A stretch of DNA of 64,000 nucleotides, from positions 600,660-664,659 of the forward strand of contig JXCB02000033.1 of NCBI GenBank assembly GCA_000828075.3, written 5' to 3'. This DNA is from Tolypothrix campylonemoides VB511288. GTDB taxonomy: Bacteria > Cyanobacteriota > Cyanobacteriia > Cyanobacteriales > Nostocaceae. The position numbers and the translations under genes are program-made. Positions 27,525 to 36,978 of this stretch are shown in pieces. Within the stretch, counting starts at the first letter, position 1. Each line of letters opens with the position of its first letter. The notes beneath the pieces are model-generated. The model was not told the origin of the DNA. It ran no database searches and was given only the letters and a program-made list of their open reading frames with translations.

Positions 27525-30087
27525 CAGTATCGGGGGGAACGATCGCCACTCCCGTGATTACGTCATCTTCGTCTAGGCGTTGCACTCGCACTCCTGTTGC
27601 GGATCGCGATTGGACTGATATCGCATTCACTGCCTGACGGATGATGATACCACGACTGGTCACCATCATAATTTCATCGTCACTGTTGACAATGTGCAGA
27701 GTTGCCAGCTGGTCTTTGATTTTACGATTTTTGAATTTGGTTGCCGTTAGACCTTGACCGGCGCGATTTTGCAAGCGAAACTGAGCAACTGGGACACGTT
27801 TGCCGTATCCGCCCATTGTAATCACCAACGCCCAAGGACCAGTAGTACCGTTGCCTGGGACTTCTATGGACTCTTCATTTTCAATTTCTTCTGTTTCGAT
27901 TTCCTCGATTTCGGCTTCTGTGTCTGTATCTAAAGTGGCAAGAATGGCAGCCGGGAGAATATCCATTCCCACCAGTTCATCACCATTCTTGAGTTTCATC
28001 GCTTTTACCCCACGAGTTGCCCTACCCAGGGGACGCAGTTGTTCGTGGGTGCATCTAAAGTGAATCGCCATTCCTTGACGCGAACCAATGATGACGCTGT
28101 CTTCGACTCTGGCGCGTCGCACCCAGCGGAGTTGGTCGCCTTCTTCTAAGGATATGGCAATTAAGCCGTTAGCACGAATATTGCTAAACGCTGCTAACTC
28201 GGTTTTCTTGATATTGCCGCCCTTGGTAAGCATGACCAAATATTCATCGCTGGTAAACTCGCTCACAGGGACAATCGAGGTGATTTTCTCCTCTTTGGGA
28301 ATAGGCAGCATTTGCACTATTGCTGTGCCGCGACTGGTACGGGAACTCACGGGGATTTGATACGCTTTTAGGCAGTAAACAACACCTCGTTCGCTAAAGA
28401 AGAGAACGCTGTCATGGTCGCAGCAAGTCAAGAAATGCTCAACGCCGTCATCTTCTTTCATCTTGGCAGCTGCTTTGCCTCTGGTTGCACGGCTTTGTGC
28501 TTCAAAGGTATTCACTGCCATTCGTTTGATGTAACCTTGTTCAGTCAGCAGAATCAGAACTTTTTCATTGGCAATGAGATCACGCTCATCAATTTCTCCT
28601 TCAAGCGGTGAAATGACTGTGCGCCGAGGTGTGGCGTGTTTCTCTTTGAGCTGGGTGACTTCGTTTTGAATGATTTCTAAAATCCGCTCTCGCCGTGCCA
28701 AGATATCCTGCAAGTTAGCAATGATTGCTTGTAATTCTTCGTGTTCGGAGCGGATTTTGTCTGCTTCTAGAGCTGTTAAACGCCGCAGTTGCATTTGCAA
28801 TATCGCATCTGCTTGCGCTTCCGAAAGCCCGTAGGTTGTGATCAACTCGCCTTTTGCCGTCGGTGCATCAGGTGCATTGCGAATTAAGCTAATAATCTCA
28901 TCTAAATGTAGCAGGGCAATTAATAACCCTTGTAGTATGTGGTCGCGTTCTTCAGCTTTCCGCAGTTCATAACGGGTGCGTCTGGTGATCGCTTCAATGC
29001 GGAAATCCAAGAAGACTTGCAAAAACTCTTTCAGGGTGAGTATCTGGGGTTCGTCCCCATTCACCAGCGCCAGCATATTCGCCCCGAAGTTGGCTTGCAG
29101 GGGTGTTTGCTTGTAGAGGTTGTTGAGTACGACACGAGGATAAGCATCGCGCTTGAGTTCTATAACAATTCGCATCCCATCGCGATCGCTTTCATCTCGA
29201 ATATCGGCAATTCCCTCTATTCTCTTTTCGTTCACCATCTCGGCAATTTTTTCAATCAGCGCCGCCTTGTTGGTTTGGTAAGGCAATTCGGTGATGATAA
29301 TTGCTTCTCTATCAGGGCGTCCCCGTTGTTCAATAGTTTCAATTGTAGCCACCCCGCGCATGGTAATCGAACCGCGCCCGGTGGTGTAAGCTTCTTTAAT
29401 TGCCGTCGTCCCTAAAATCTGACCTCCTGTAGGAAAGTCAGGTCCGGGGATATACTGCATTAACTGAATATCGGTTATTTCTGGGTTTTCAATCAGTGCT
29501 ACCAACCCATCAATTAATTCACCCAAGTTGTGCGGGGGGATGTTGGTTGCCATACCCACCGCAATACCAGAGGAACCATTAAGCAGCAACTGCGGAATAC
29601 GTGCTGGCAAAACTGTGGGTTCTTGCTGCGAAGCATCAAAGTTATCGATGAAATCGACTGTTTCCGATTCGATATCTTGCAGAAGAGCATCGCTGGTTAA
29701 AGCTTCCAAGCGGCATTCTGTGTATCGCATTGCCGCTGGTGGATCGTTGTCTACCGAACCGAAGTTTCCATGCCCTGCGATCAGGGGAGATCTCATGGAA
29801 AAATCCTGCGCCATCCGTACCAAAGCGTCATAGACTGCTGTGTCGCCATGCGGGTGATATTTACCCAACACTTCCCCTACCACACGAGCGCATTTACGAA
29901 AGGGGCGATCAGCGCTCAACCCTAGTTCATGCATTGCGTAGAGAATGCGACGATGCACAGGTTTCAGACCATCCCTGGCGTCTGGTAGTGCCCGACCGAC
30001 TATTACGCTCATCGCGTATTCCAAATATGACCGGGACATCTCATTCCGCAGATCTGTTGGGATAATCCTCTCCTGAGAGGTTGTCAT
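27502..30087 (-). CDS. gyrA: DNA gyrase subunit A
   Basis: An 861-residue type II topoisomerase A subunit. The breakage-reunion domain (about 1-500) has catalytic Tyr122 in AMRYTEC and the [17 protein letters not shown] helix in exact E. coli numbering. The C-terminal beta-pinwheel carries repeated strands such as [13 protein letters not shown] and [13 protein letters not shown]. The GyrA box is degenerate (QSRATRGK rather than QRRGGKG), so a ParC-like alternative was considered; overall length and motifs favour GyrA. An unusual acidic insert ([20 protein letters not shown]) sits between pinwheel blades. lnt follows with a 23-bp overlap. Confidence 0.93.
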   Translation of the reverse strand: MTTSQERIIPTDLRNEMSRSYLEYAMSVIVGRALPDARDGLKPVHRRILYAMHELGLSADRPFRKCARVVGEVLGKYHPHGDTAVYDALVRMAQDFSMRSPLIAGHGNFGSVDNDPPAAMRYTECRLEALTSDALLQDIESETVDFIDNFDASQQEPTVLPARIPQLLLNGSSGIAVGMATNIPPHNLGELIDGLVALIENPEITDIQLMQYIPGPDFPTGGQILGTTAIKEAYTTGRGSITMRGVATIETIEQRGRPDREAIIITELPYQTNKAALIEKIAEMVNEKRIEGIADIRDESDRDGMRIVIELKRDAYPRVVLNNLYKQTPLQANFGANMLALVNGDEPQILTLKEFLQVFLDFRIEAITRRTRYELRKAEERDHILQGLLIALLHLDEIISLIRNAPDAPTAKGELITTYGLSEAQADAILQMQLRRLTALEADKIRSEHEELQAIIANLQDILARRERILEIIQNEVTQLKEKHATPRRTVISPLEGEIDERDLIANEKVLILLTEQGYIKRMAVNTFEAQSRATRGKAAAKMKEDDGVEHFLTCCDHDSVLFFSERGVVYCLKAYQIPVSSRTSRGTAIVQMLPIPKEEKITSIVPVSEFTSDEYLVMLTKGGNIKKTELAAFSNIRANGLIAISLEEGDQLRWVRRARVEDSVIIGSRQGMAIHFRCTHEQLRPLGRATRGVKAMKLKNGDELVGMDILPAAILATLDTDTEAEIEEIETEEIENEESIEVPGNGTTGPWALVITMGGYGKRVPVAQFRLQNRAGQGLTATKFKNRKIKDQLATLHIVNSDDEIMMVTSRGIIIRQAVNAISVQSRSATGVRVQRLDEDDVITGVAIVPPDTGDAAEAE

Positions 30088-30282
30088 AACCTAAAAAACT
30101 CCAAAATTTGCAAATTTTAGCCGTTATACTGAGAAAAGAGCAAAAATATTCCTAATTATTGCTGAATAATTGACGTAATTTGATACAATTTTAACATATA
30201 CTCCTGTTTTCTGCCTTGTCCGGGAACACTTAACAGTGAAAAAAAACAGTTTTTAAGCTGTTAAGTGCTAGCTAATAACTAA

Positions 30283-31587
30283 TTACTCATGACCGATGAG
30301 TGCTTCTTGCCGAGACTTAAGTTGAGATGCAATAAAAGGGGCTTTGGGCGCAAGAAAAAATCCAATCAAACTAGCAAATAGGATTGGAGTAAAGGGACTG
30401 AAGTTGGTCAATTTTGAGAGGAGCAAAGTTGTACTAACAGGTGTACGCGTTATAGAAGCGTTGATAGCTGCCATTGTACAAATCATGGAGAGCGTAGGAT
30501 TAAGTCCAGGAATTAAGACTGCTACAGCTTTACCGACACAAGCGCCAGTGAAAAATAAAGGGATGATAAATCCACCACGCCATCCACCAGTGACAGTCAT
30601 GCTAATGGCAGCCATTTTAGCCAAAGCAAGCGCCAGCAAGAAAAGAGCAGGAAAGCTTTGATTGACAACCTCATCTAACTCCTCATGTCCAAAATAACGG
30701 GTGAGAGGTAAAATAGTTGCTAAAATGCCCAGTCCCAGTCCTGCGATGGTTGTGCGTAGATAAATTGGTCCACCAATCAAGGCAAAAACTCGGTCACATA
30801 AGCGAAAAATGCCCATAAAAATCCATCCTGCCACTACCCCGACAATTCCAAACATGATAGCTACGGCAAAATCATCAATGCTATCTAGGTGGTACTGAGG
30901 AAAATGCCAGGTAGGTGCAATGCCCAAATGTGTAATTGCTGCAAAGACGAGATAACTAGCGCAACTTGAAACAATCGCTGGCATCAGGGCTTCGTAATAC
31001 TCCACAATATGCTGGTGATGCAAAATTTCTAGGGCGAACATAGCGCCGCCAAGAGGTGCGCCAAACAAAGCAGTAAAACCCGCAGCCATCGCCGCCAAAC
31101 TCATAGATCTAACGTCTTCACCTTGGAGTCTTAAACGGTCAGCAACCCAAGTGCCAAACGAACCTGTAACCTGTACCAGTGGTGCTTCTGGTCCAGCACT
31201 CCCGCCAGCTGATATGCTGACCAGGGAAGCAAGAATCATTGAAGGATTTTTGCGAGCATCCAGCCGTCCGCCCTGAAAATGGATGTTATCAACTATGACG
31301 CCAATTTCACCAGGATTCCCAAGGTAATGAATCACCACACCGATAATTAAACCAGCCAGTGGCATCACGAACAGCAGACTAGGACCCTGAAATTTTTGGA
31401 GTCCATGAATCATCAGTTCTAGGACATTCCAGTACAGCCCAGCAAATAAACCACAAAAAGTTCCGACAACAGCCCAGCGTAAAACCCAGCGCGAAATCAT
31501 GAAAGGATTACGCCTTGCTAGTCCTAAAAGCTGAGAAAATGCCAAGCGTTGAGTTTGCTCTGTAGAGGGGCGCTTGTTTGGTAGCAC
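30283..31587 (-). CDS. ClC-family chloride channel/transporter
   Basis: A 434-residue integral membrane protein with about ten or more helices. Family motifs: SAGGSAGPEAPLVQVTGSFG (the GxxGP loop), APLGGAMFALEI and a late GWRGGFIIPLFFTGACVG. At the site where many ClC antiporters have the gating Glu (GREGP) this protein reads GSAGP, with a Glu two residues later. It may therefore behave as a channel or a different subtype. No C-terminal CBS domains. A monocistronic unit between gyrA and a repeat tract. Confidence 0.9.
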   Translation of the reverse strand: MLPNKRPSTEQTQRLAFSQLLGLARRNPFMISRWVLRWAVVGTFCGLFAGLYWNVLELMIHGLQKFQGPSLLFVMPLAGLIIGVVIHYLGNPGEIGVIVDNIHFQGGRLDARKNPSMILASLVSISAGGSAGPEAPLVQVTGSFGTWVADRLRLQGEDVRSMSLAAMAAGFTALFGAPLGGAMFALEILHHQHIVEYYEALMPAIVSSCASYLVFAAITHLGIAPTWHFPQYHLDSIDDFAVAIMFGIVGVVAGWIFMGIFRLCDRVFALIGGPIYLRTTIAGLGLGILATILPLTRYFGHEELDEVVNQSFPALFLLALALAKMAAISMTVTGGWRGGFIIPLFFTGACVGKAVAVLIPGLNPTLSMICTMAAINASITRTPVSTTLLLSKLTNFSPFTPILFASLIGFFLAPKAPFIASQLKSRQEALIGHE

Positions 31588-31652
31588 TGCTGATTTTCCT
31601 GTTTAAATGAAACGAAAGTTACAAAAATTTTACAATTTTTATGCTTACTTTC

Positions 31653-31736
31653 ATCCCCCTCACTCCCTCACCCCCTCCCTCCCTCACTCCTTCACTCCTT
31701 CCCTCCCTCCCTCCCTCCCTCTCTCCCTCATCCCCA
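31653..31736. repeat. CCCT/CACTC low-complexity tract
   Basis: A polypyrimidine tract of CTCCCT and CCTCACTC units upstream of the ClC gene. It is the opposite strand of the GAGTGAGG tandem repeats at 36868, 44515, 48342 and 53147, with more decay. Confidence 0.75.
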
Positions 31737-31811
31737 ATCTAAGCCCCAAGATAGTGTGTGCCTCGCAACAGGAGAGTTTAAGCTGAGGCGTGTAAGGTTG
31801 GGTAAACAATC

Positions 31812-32033
31812 ATGTATAGCGACGAAACAACTCCTAATCAAGCTGAAAAGACAAATCCCCAAAGCCATGAATCCGATTTAAGCCCGGAACTGCGTGATAG
31901 AATCAAGCACCCGCCCAAAATGGACGATGTATTGCTGGATCTATCAGCAGATGAACGTAGGGGTAACCAAGCAGTAGTACCGGACATGCTTGATGAACCA
32001 ACCGATGAAATGATTGGATTCACCAAAGAGTAG
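31812..32033 (+). CDS. Small acidic hypothetical protein
   Basis: A 73-residue, highly charged protein with no membrane segment or signal. It is rich in Asp/Glu with Pro and reads as intrinsically disordered (ELRDRIKHPPKMDDVLLDLS, then VPDMLDEPTDEMIGF). It starts 48 bp before the deacetylase-family gene ends its own upstream gap and reads the same way, so co-transcription is likely. I do not recognise a family or function. Codon pattern and same-strand placement favour a real gene. Confidence 0.6.
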   Translation: MYSDETTPNQAEKTNPQSHESDLSPELRDRIKHPPKMDDVLLDLSADERRGNQAVVPDMLDEPTDEMIGFTKE

Positions 32034-32081
32034 TAAGGATACAATTTCATTCAGTATCTAGCTGCCAACCTTTTTCGCCCT

Positions 32082-32999
32082 ATGCTGAGCGTCATTTATT
32101 CCGAAGAGTTTCTGGATCATAAAACTGGGTCTTTTCATCCAGAGAAACCAGAACGCCTAACGGCGATCGCCACCGCCCTAAAACAAGCTGCGTTTGCACA
32201 ACACATTGAATGGTGCTTACCCACTCCACCCGACAAGCGCCCTCTCATGTCTGTGTTGTCACAAGCACACACAGAACGCTACATCAAAAAACTCCAAGAA
32301 ATTGCTCTTGCTGGCGGCGGTTATTTGGATGGAGACACGCCAATTTCGCCGCGCAGTTATGATGTTGCTTTGTTGGCGGTGAGTGCTTGGTTGGATGGAG
32401 TTGATGCTGTGCTAGCAACGGGTAAACCAGCATTTGTGCTGGCGCGTCCACCAGGACATCACGCCGAAAGTGATGCAGGAATGGGATTTTGCTTATTTTC
32501 TAATGCGGCGATCGCTGCTCTTTATGCGTTGCAACAACCAGGAATTCACCGTGTCGCCATTCTTGACTGGGACGTGCATCACGGGAATGGTACACAGGCG
32601 ATCGTAGAAAATCACCCACAAATCGCCTACTGTTCCCTGCATCAGTACCCCTGCTATCCAGGGACTGGACATTATACAGAGCGAGGTTTTCATAACAATG
32701 TGTTAAATTTGCCGTTTCCTCCTGGTAGCGATATCGAGGTATACCAACCAGTTTTTGAAACAAAAGTTGTGCCTTTTCTATCGAATTTTCAGCCAGATTT
32801 ACTGATTGTGAGTGCAGGTTATGACGCCAACGCCGATGATCCCTTAGCTAGTATAAATTTACAACCGCAAGATTATGGTTTATTCACAGATTATTGTCTG
32901 GGAATAACCCGTAAAATTTTGTTTGGCTTGGAAGGGGGTTACGATTTTGACGCACTTGCCAAATCTGTTTTAGCAACAATTGAGCGTTGTATTGTGTGA
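32082..32999 (+). CDS. Histone deacetylase family protein (Zn-dependent deacylase)
   Basis: A 305-residue arginase/deacetylase-fold enzyme. Zn and catalytic motifs are intact: RPPGHHAES (tandem His), LDWDVHHGNGTQ (Asp and His ligands) and SAGYDANADDP (second Asp). FHPEKPERL near the N-terminus is also typical. Bacterial members deacetylate acetyl-lysine, polyamines or other small amides; the substrate here is unknown. It lies 48 bp after the small acidic protein gene. Confidence 0.92.
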   Translation: MLSVIYSEEFLDHKTGSFHPEKPERLTAIATALKQAAFAQHIEWCLPTPPDKRPLMSVLSQAHTERYIKKLQEIALAGGGYLDGDTPISPRSYDVALLAVSAWLDGVDAVLATGKPAFVLARPPGHHAESDAGMGFCLFSNAAIAALYALQQPGIHRVAILDWDVHHGNGTQAIVENHPQIAYCSLHQYPCYPGTGHYTERGFHNNVLNLPFPPGSDIEVYQPVFETKVVPFLSNFQPDLLIVSAGYDANADDPLASINLQPQDYGLFTDYCLGITRKILFGLEGGYDFDALAKSVLATIERCIV

Positions 33000-33413
33000 G
33001 AACTCAGTCAAAAACGTAACTATCCACCTAGGCGTAAATAGTTAAACAACCCAACTTTTCGCAACATCAAGATGACCGCTATCTTCGTTGTCCATTCTAC
33101 TAACAGGTTTTGACCACACCCTAAGTACAGCTTTGCATAAGTTCGTAACTTTTTTAAACGCAGAGGAACGCGCTTGGTAGCGCAGCCAAAAGTTCTGCAG
33201 GAGGGCTTCGCGGCTCGACTGAGCTTCGCCGAACTCCGAACGGTTTCCCGACCTAGGGAACTTTTCAAGACAAAGGGACGCAGAGCCTTGCCAAATTTAA
33301 TCCGCTACGAATTAATAAAATGCTGTACTAAGCACACAGATGTATGCAGGGGGAAGCGATGCTCCGGAGGAGCCGCTTCGCGAACGGCGATTAAGCTCTG
33401 TCAAATGATCAAG
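33000..33413. other. Repeat-rich intergenic region
   Basis: The region contains palindromic repeat words common between cyanobacterial genes: GAGGGCTTCGCGGCTCGACT near 33200, CCCGACCTAGGGAACTTTTC near 33248 and GAAGCGATGCTCCGGAGGAG near 33353. It lies between two convergent genes. No coding sequence is supported. Confidence 0.55.
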
Positions 33414-33893
33414 CTATTTCTCAGGAGATTTTAAAGCTTGATCTAGCACCTGGCGAGCCTGTTCTGCTTTTGCTCTTGCTTCTTGATAACGCAGATTAGC
33501 TTGGGCATAATTTTTGAGAACTTTAAAACCTTCTTTGAGGCGAGTAATTTCCTCCTCACTCACAGATTTATCTGAAAATAAAACGTCAACCGCCTTGCGA
33601 ACTTCCATCGCTTCAGTGCGTGACTCCTGCACTTTCAACTTGAGGGTGGCTAGGTTGCTCAAAACCTGGACAGCCTGTGTAATGGCGTCCTCATCGCTAG
33701 CGGTTTCGGTTGACGTTTCTTTGACTTCAATAAGTTGTTGAGGACCAAATCCATCTTCCAGTTCCGTAGGTAACTGACCTTCATCCATCAGTTTCATCAA
33801 CTGATCCATTGCTTTTTCACGCGCTTTTGCTGAATCTTTACCAGGAACAGAGAGGATGATTTCTGGGCTTTGAGCAAGAGTGTACTGAACCAT
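33414..33893 (-). CDS. Hypothetical helical protein
   Basis: A 159-residue soluble protein. The N-terminus (residues 1-55) looks like a compact alpha/beta start (VQYTLAQSPEIILSVPGKD). Residues about 65-155 are predicted coiled coil with Ala/Glu/Lys heptads (LRYQEARAKAEQARQVLDQA). No catalytic motif or membrane segment. I do not recognise a named family. It is a single gene convergent with the deacetylase-family gene. Confidence 0.7.
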   Translation of the reverse strand: MVQYTLAQSPEIILSVPGKDSAKAREKAMDQLMKLMDEGQLPTELEDGFGPQQLIEVKETSTETASDEDAITQAVQVLSNLATLKLKVQESRTEAMEVRKAVDVLFSDKSVSEEEITRLKEGFKVLKNYAQANLRYQEARAKAEQARQVLDQALKSPEK

Positions 33894-34045
33894 AATTAAG
33901 CAGAAAATTTGCTAGTAAACCAAGCCAGGGTAATAATTTTAACGCGAAACTAAGCTGCAAAACCAGCAAAACAGAATCTATTGTTATCTTCTTAGTACAA
34001 CTTTAGTACAAATATATTATCATAAGACAAAAGAATAGCACTGAT

Positions 34046-35356
34046 TCACATCTTGTACGCCTTAGAACCTAAAGAGCGGGAGAGTTTTTCTTTTTTGAGG
34101 AAATTAACACAGCGATCTAAACGTTTTTTTCCTTCGTCTGCAAACACATTCGGAGATATAATAAACTCAGCCTTAGCTTCTACAATTTTTAAAGCTGTTT
34201 CCAAGTCGGATATGGCTTTGTCCAAATCCTGATTCGATAGTTTACTTGCGTTATCCTGCCAATTTTCAGCGATACGTCCCAAGCTTTGAGTTACACCATA
34301 CCACGAAAGTGTCTCGTCCTGCAAAGCTTCAATAAGTGCGGGGACTGCAGATGTTGCTTTTTCACCTATGTTTTCCAAAGCAGAAACAGCACTGGAGCGT
34401 ACTTGCGGATCCTTTTCATTTGTCAAAGCTTCAATCAATGCAGGAACTGCGGATGCTGCTTTTTCACCCATGTTTCTCAAGGCTAGGGCAGCATTGGAGC
34501 GAACTTCCACATTTTTATCCTGTTTGAAAGCTTCAATGAGTGCAGAAACTGCAGATGCAGCTTCTTCATTATTGCCTTGCCCGATACTAATCCTTGATAG
34601 GACTTGAACAGCACCTAAGCGAACTTTCTCATCAGAGTCTTGCAATGCTTTAGTTAGGACAGGGACAATTGATGCCGTATCTGAACCGATAACTCCTAAG
34701 GCACTGGTAGCATATGAGCGAACTTGCTCATGTTCGTCTTTTAGTAATTCCATCAGTACAGGAATTGCTGCTTTGAGTTCGGGAATGAGTTCCCCGTTCG
34801 TACCATCACTGCTGTAAGAAAAACTCAAAGATTGAAAAGCATTTATGGCAGCTAGGCGAACTTCTGTATCGCTATCTTTCAATGCTGCAATTACAGCAGG
34901 CGTAACTGCTTTGACTTCTGGGGTAGATTTATTGAAGTCGTTGCCAGCAATGCGAATCAAGGCTGAGACAGCACAAACGCGAACTTCCGGATCTGGATCA
35001 TTTTTTGACGCTCTCGTTAAGTTTGGAATTACCGATGAAGCAGCTTTTTTATCAACGATTCCCAAAAGATGAGCAGCATCGGCGCGTAGTTTTGTATCTT
35101 GGTTTTGTAATCCTTTAATCAACTCAGGAACCGCTTTTGAACCAATTCTTCGCAAAGCTCTAGCTGTTCTTTCAGAACCACAATAGTTCCGGTTTGACTC
35201 GTAGAAGCTTGAAACGAACCCTGATATATGCTCTGTCTCTTGCCCTCTAGCGTTACTTACAGTCAGCAACACAGATAATGAGAGGCACAAAAATGAAATT
35301 AACGCTATCCAAAATCTTGTAAGTTCCCAGTTGAGCATGATACCTCTTTTTTGCAA
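34046..35356 (-). CDS. Exported HEAT-repeat protein
   Basis: A 436-residue protein. An N-terminal hydrophobic segment (about 10-36, ending SNARGQE) indicates a signal peptide or anchor; the start could be the Met at residue 7. At least eight HEAT/PBS-lyase-like repeats of about 30-38 residues follow, with the pattern VPALIEALxxxDxxVRxxAxxALxxIG. A C-terminal helical part (residues about 370-436) has no repeat. Such scaffolds bind proteins. The role is unknown, and neighbours give no clue. Confidence 0.85.
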   Translation of the reverse strand: MQKRGIMLNWELTRFWIALISFLCLSLSVLLTVSNARGQETEHISGFVSSFYESNRNYCGSERTARALRRIGSKAVPELIKGLQNQDTKLRADAAHLLGIVDKKAASSVIPNLTRASKNDPDPEVRVCAVSALIRIAGNDFNKSTPEVKAVTPAVIAALKDSDTEVRLAAINAFQSLSFSYSSDGTNGELIPELKAAIPVLMELLKDEHEQVRSYATSALGVIGSDTASIVPVLTKALQDSDEKVRLGAVQVLSRISIGQGNNEEAASAVSALIEAFKQDKNVEVRSNAALALRNMGEKAASAVPALIEALTNEKDPQVRSSAVSALENIGEKATSAVPALIEALQDETLSWYGVTQSLGRIAENWQDNASKLSNQDLDKAISDLETALKIVEAKAEFIISPNVFADEGKKRLDRCVNFLKKEKLSRSLGSKAYKM

Positions 35357-35597
35357 AGCTGAGTCAGGCGATCGCTACTTTTTCAGCTAAAGATTATTTC
35401 TAGTTGAAGCGCAATGACGGATTAATTGTCTCATTAAATAAGTCTTGAGAGTACCGTCCCCTAGTGTGCCCAGTTGCGTCAGTCCTGATTCTTCCACACA
35501 GGTAAGACATGACCTCTCGTCGCACCTTGCCAAGTTCTTAAAAATCAAACTTTATACTAGAAGAAGTAAGAGTATTTTTCGCTGCGAGGGAAGAGCG

Positions 35598-36884
35598 ATG
35601 GCTCCCAATCCCACCATCATGCAAGCTGTGGAACAATTAGGTTACCGCGTCACTGTTGGAGACGTGGCAACTCAGGCAGGATTAAATGTTGCGCTGGCAA
35701 ATCAAGGGTTATTAGCCCTTGCAAGTGAAGCTGGCGGACATTTACAAGTTTCTGATACAGGTGATATTGTTTACTTATTTCCAAAAAACTTTCGAGTAAT
35801 TTTACGTAATAAATATTTGCAATTACGATTGCAGGAATGGTGGAAAAAGCTTTGGGGGATTCTGTTTTACCTAATTAGGATTTCTTTTGGAATTTTCTTG
35901 ATTGTTTCCATCGCCCTGATAAGTATCACCATTATCTTAATTATCACCGCTATCAACTCAGACCGGGATAGCGACAATGGAGGTGGCAATTTTAGTGGTG
36001 GCTTTTTCTTTTTCCCAGATTTATTCTGGTATCTTAGCCCAGATTATGACACCCGTCAGAGAGAAAGACGGCGGGAGAAAAGCAATCTGAATTTCTTTGA
36101 AGCTGTCTTTTCGTTTTTGTTTGGCGATGGCAACCCCAATACCAAGTTAGAAGAACGCCGTTGGCAAGAAATTGCTAAGGTAATTCGTAACAACCAAGGT
36201 GCGGTAGTCGGCGAACAAATTGCACCATATCTAGATAATATTGGAGAAGGTTCTGCAAAAGAGTACGAAGATTATATGCTGCCCGTTCTCACTCGCTTTA
36301 ACGGGCAACCTAAGGTGAGTCCAGATGGGCAGATTGTTTATTACTTCCCAGAGTTGCAGATCAGTGCTGCCAAAAAGTACCGTCAACCTCTTTCAGCTTA
36401 TTTGGAGGAATTTCCCTGGCGATTTAGTGCGGCAACTTCAGGACAAATTCTGCTGAGTGCGGGGCTGGGTGTAGCAAATTTTGTCGGCGCATTAGTGCTC
36501 TTAAGTTTATTAAGAGATGGTACGATCGCCGCTCAAGTAGGTGGACTCGTCGCTTTTGTACATGGCATTTATTGGGTATTATTAGCTTACGGAACAGGTT
36601 TCTTAGTTGTCCCGTTAATACGGTATTTTTGGATTCAGTGGCGTAATAGCAAAATTGCTGAACGCAACCGCGATCGCCTATCCCGGGCTAGACAACTAGC
36701 AAGCGCAGACTCTGTTTTGCAGCAAAAAATAGCTTATGCTCAGCAGTTTGCAAAAGAAAAAGTCCTTGGTGATGAAGATTTAGTCTACTCTACCGAAACT
36801 GACTTGTTAGAACAGGAAGTAGAACGTTCTGAACAAATTGACGCTGAATGGCAAAAACGCTTGCAGCGAGGGAGTGGGGAGTAG
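35598..36884 (+). CDS. Membrane protein of unknown function with duplicated domain
   Basis: The ATG at 35598 is chosen because GAGGGAAGAG precedes it at good spacing; the frame stays open to 35445 but the extra 51 codons look non-coding. About 428 residues. An N-terminal winged-helix-like module ends GDIVYLFPKNF, then two membrane helices (about 92-128). A second module ends GQIVYYFPELQ, followed by two more helices (about 295-350) and a charged tail. The two modules share the pattern GxLxVSxxGxIVYxFP, an internal duplication. No function is assigned. The stop codon lies inside a GAGTGAGG-type tract. Confidence 0.75.
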   Translation: MAPNPTIMQAVEQLGYRVTVGDVATQAGLNVALANQGLLALASEAGGHLQVSDTGDIVYLFPKNFRVILRNKYLQLRLQEWWKKLWGILFYLIRISFGIFLIVSIALISITIILIITAINSDRDSDNGGGNFSGGFFFFPDLFWYLSPDYDTRQRERRREKSNLNFFEAVFSFLFGDGNPNTKLEERRWQEIAKVIRNNQGAVVGEQIAPYLDNIGEGSAKEYEDYMLPVLTRFNGQPKVSPDGQIVYYFPELQISAAKKYRQPLSAYLEEFPWRFSAATSGQILLSAGLGVANFVGALVLLSLLRDGTIAAQVGGLVAFVHGIYWVLLAYGTGFLVVPLIRYFWIQWRNSKIAERNRDRLSRARQLASADSVLQQKIAYAQQFAKEKVLGDEDLVYSTETDLLEQEVERSEQIDAEWQKRLQRGSGE

Positions 36885-36922
36885 GGAGGGAGTGAGGGAG
36901 TGAGGGAGTGAGGGAGGGAGAG
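36868..36922 (+). repeat. GAGTGAGG-type tandem repeat at 3' end of a gene
   Basis: Three to four GGGAGTGA units with flanking imperfect ones. The tract begins inside the last codons of the membrane protein gene (RGSGE-stop) and runs 38 bp past it. Confidence 0.85.
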
Positions 36923-36978
36923 CAAAGAAATAACTTTCTCCTCATGCCCCTCATCTTCCTCATCCTCTTCATCTTCGG

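Noticed and set aside
28939-29415. 158-codon ORF on the plus strand
   Set aside because: It lies fully antisense to gyrA, whose motifs are certain; long antisense frames are expected in such a gene.
29827-29860. Thr83 in GyrA as a quinolone resistance change
   Set aside because: Thr at this site is a natural state in many bacteria and no selection can be inferred.
34286-34607. Cys- and Phe-rich plus-strand ORFs
   Set aside because: Repeated appearance is the antisense of the HEAT repeats, not independent genes.
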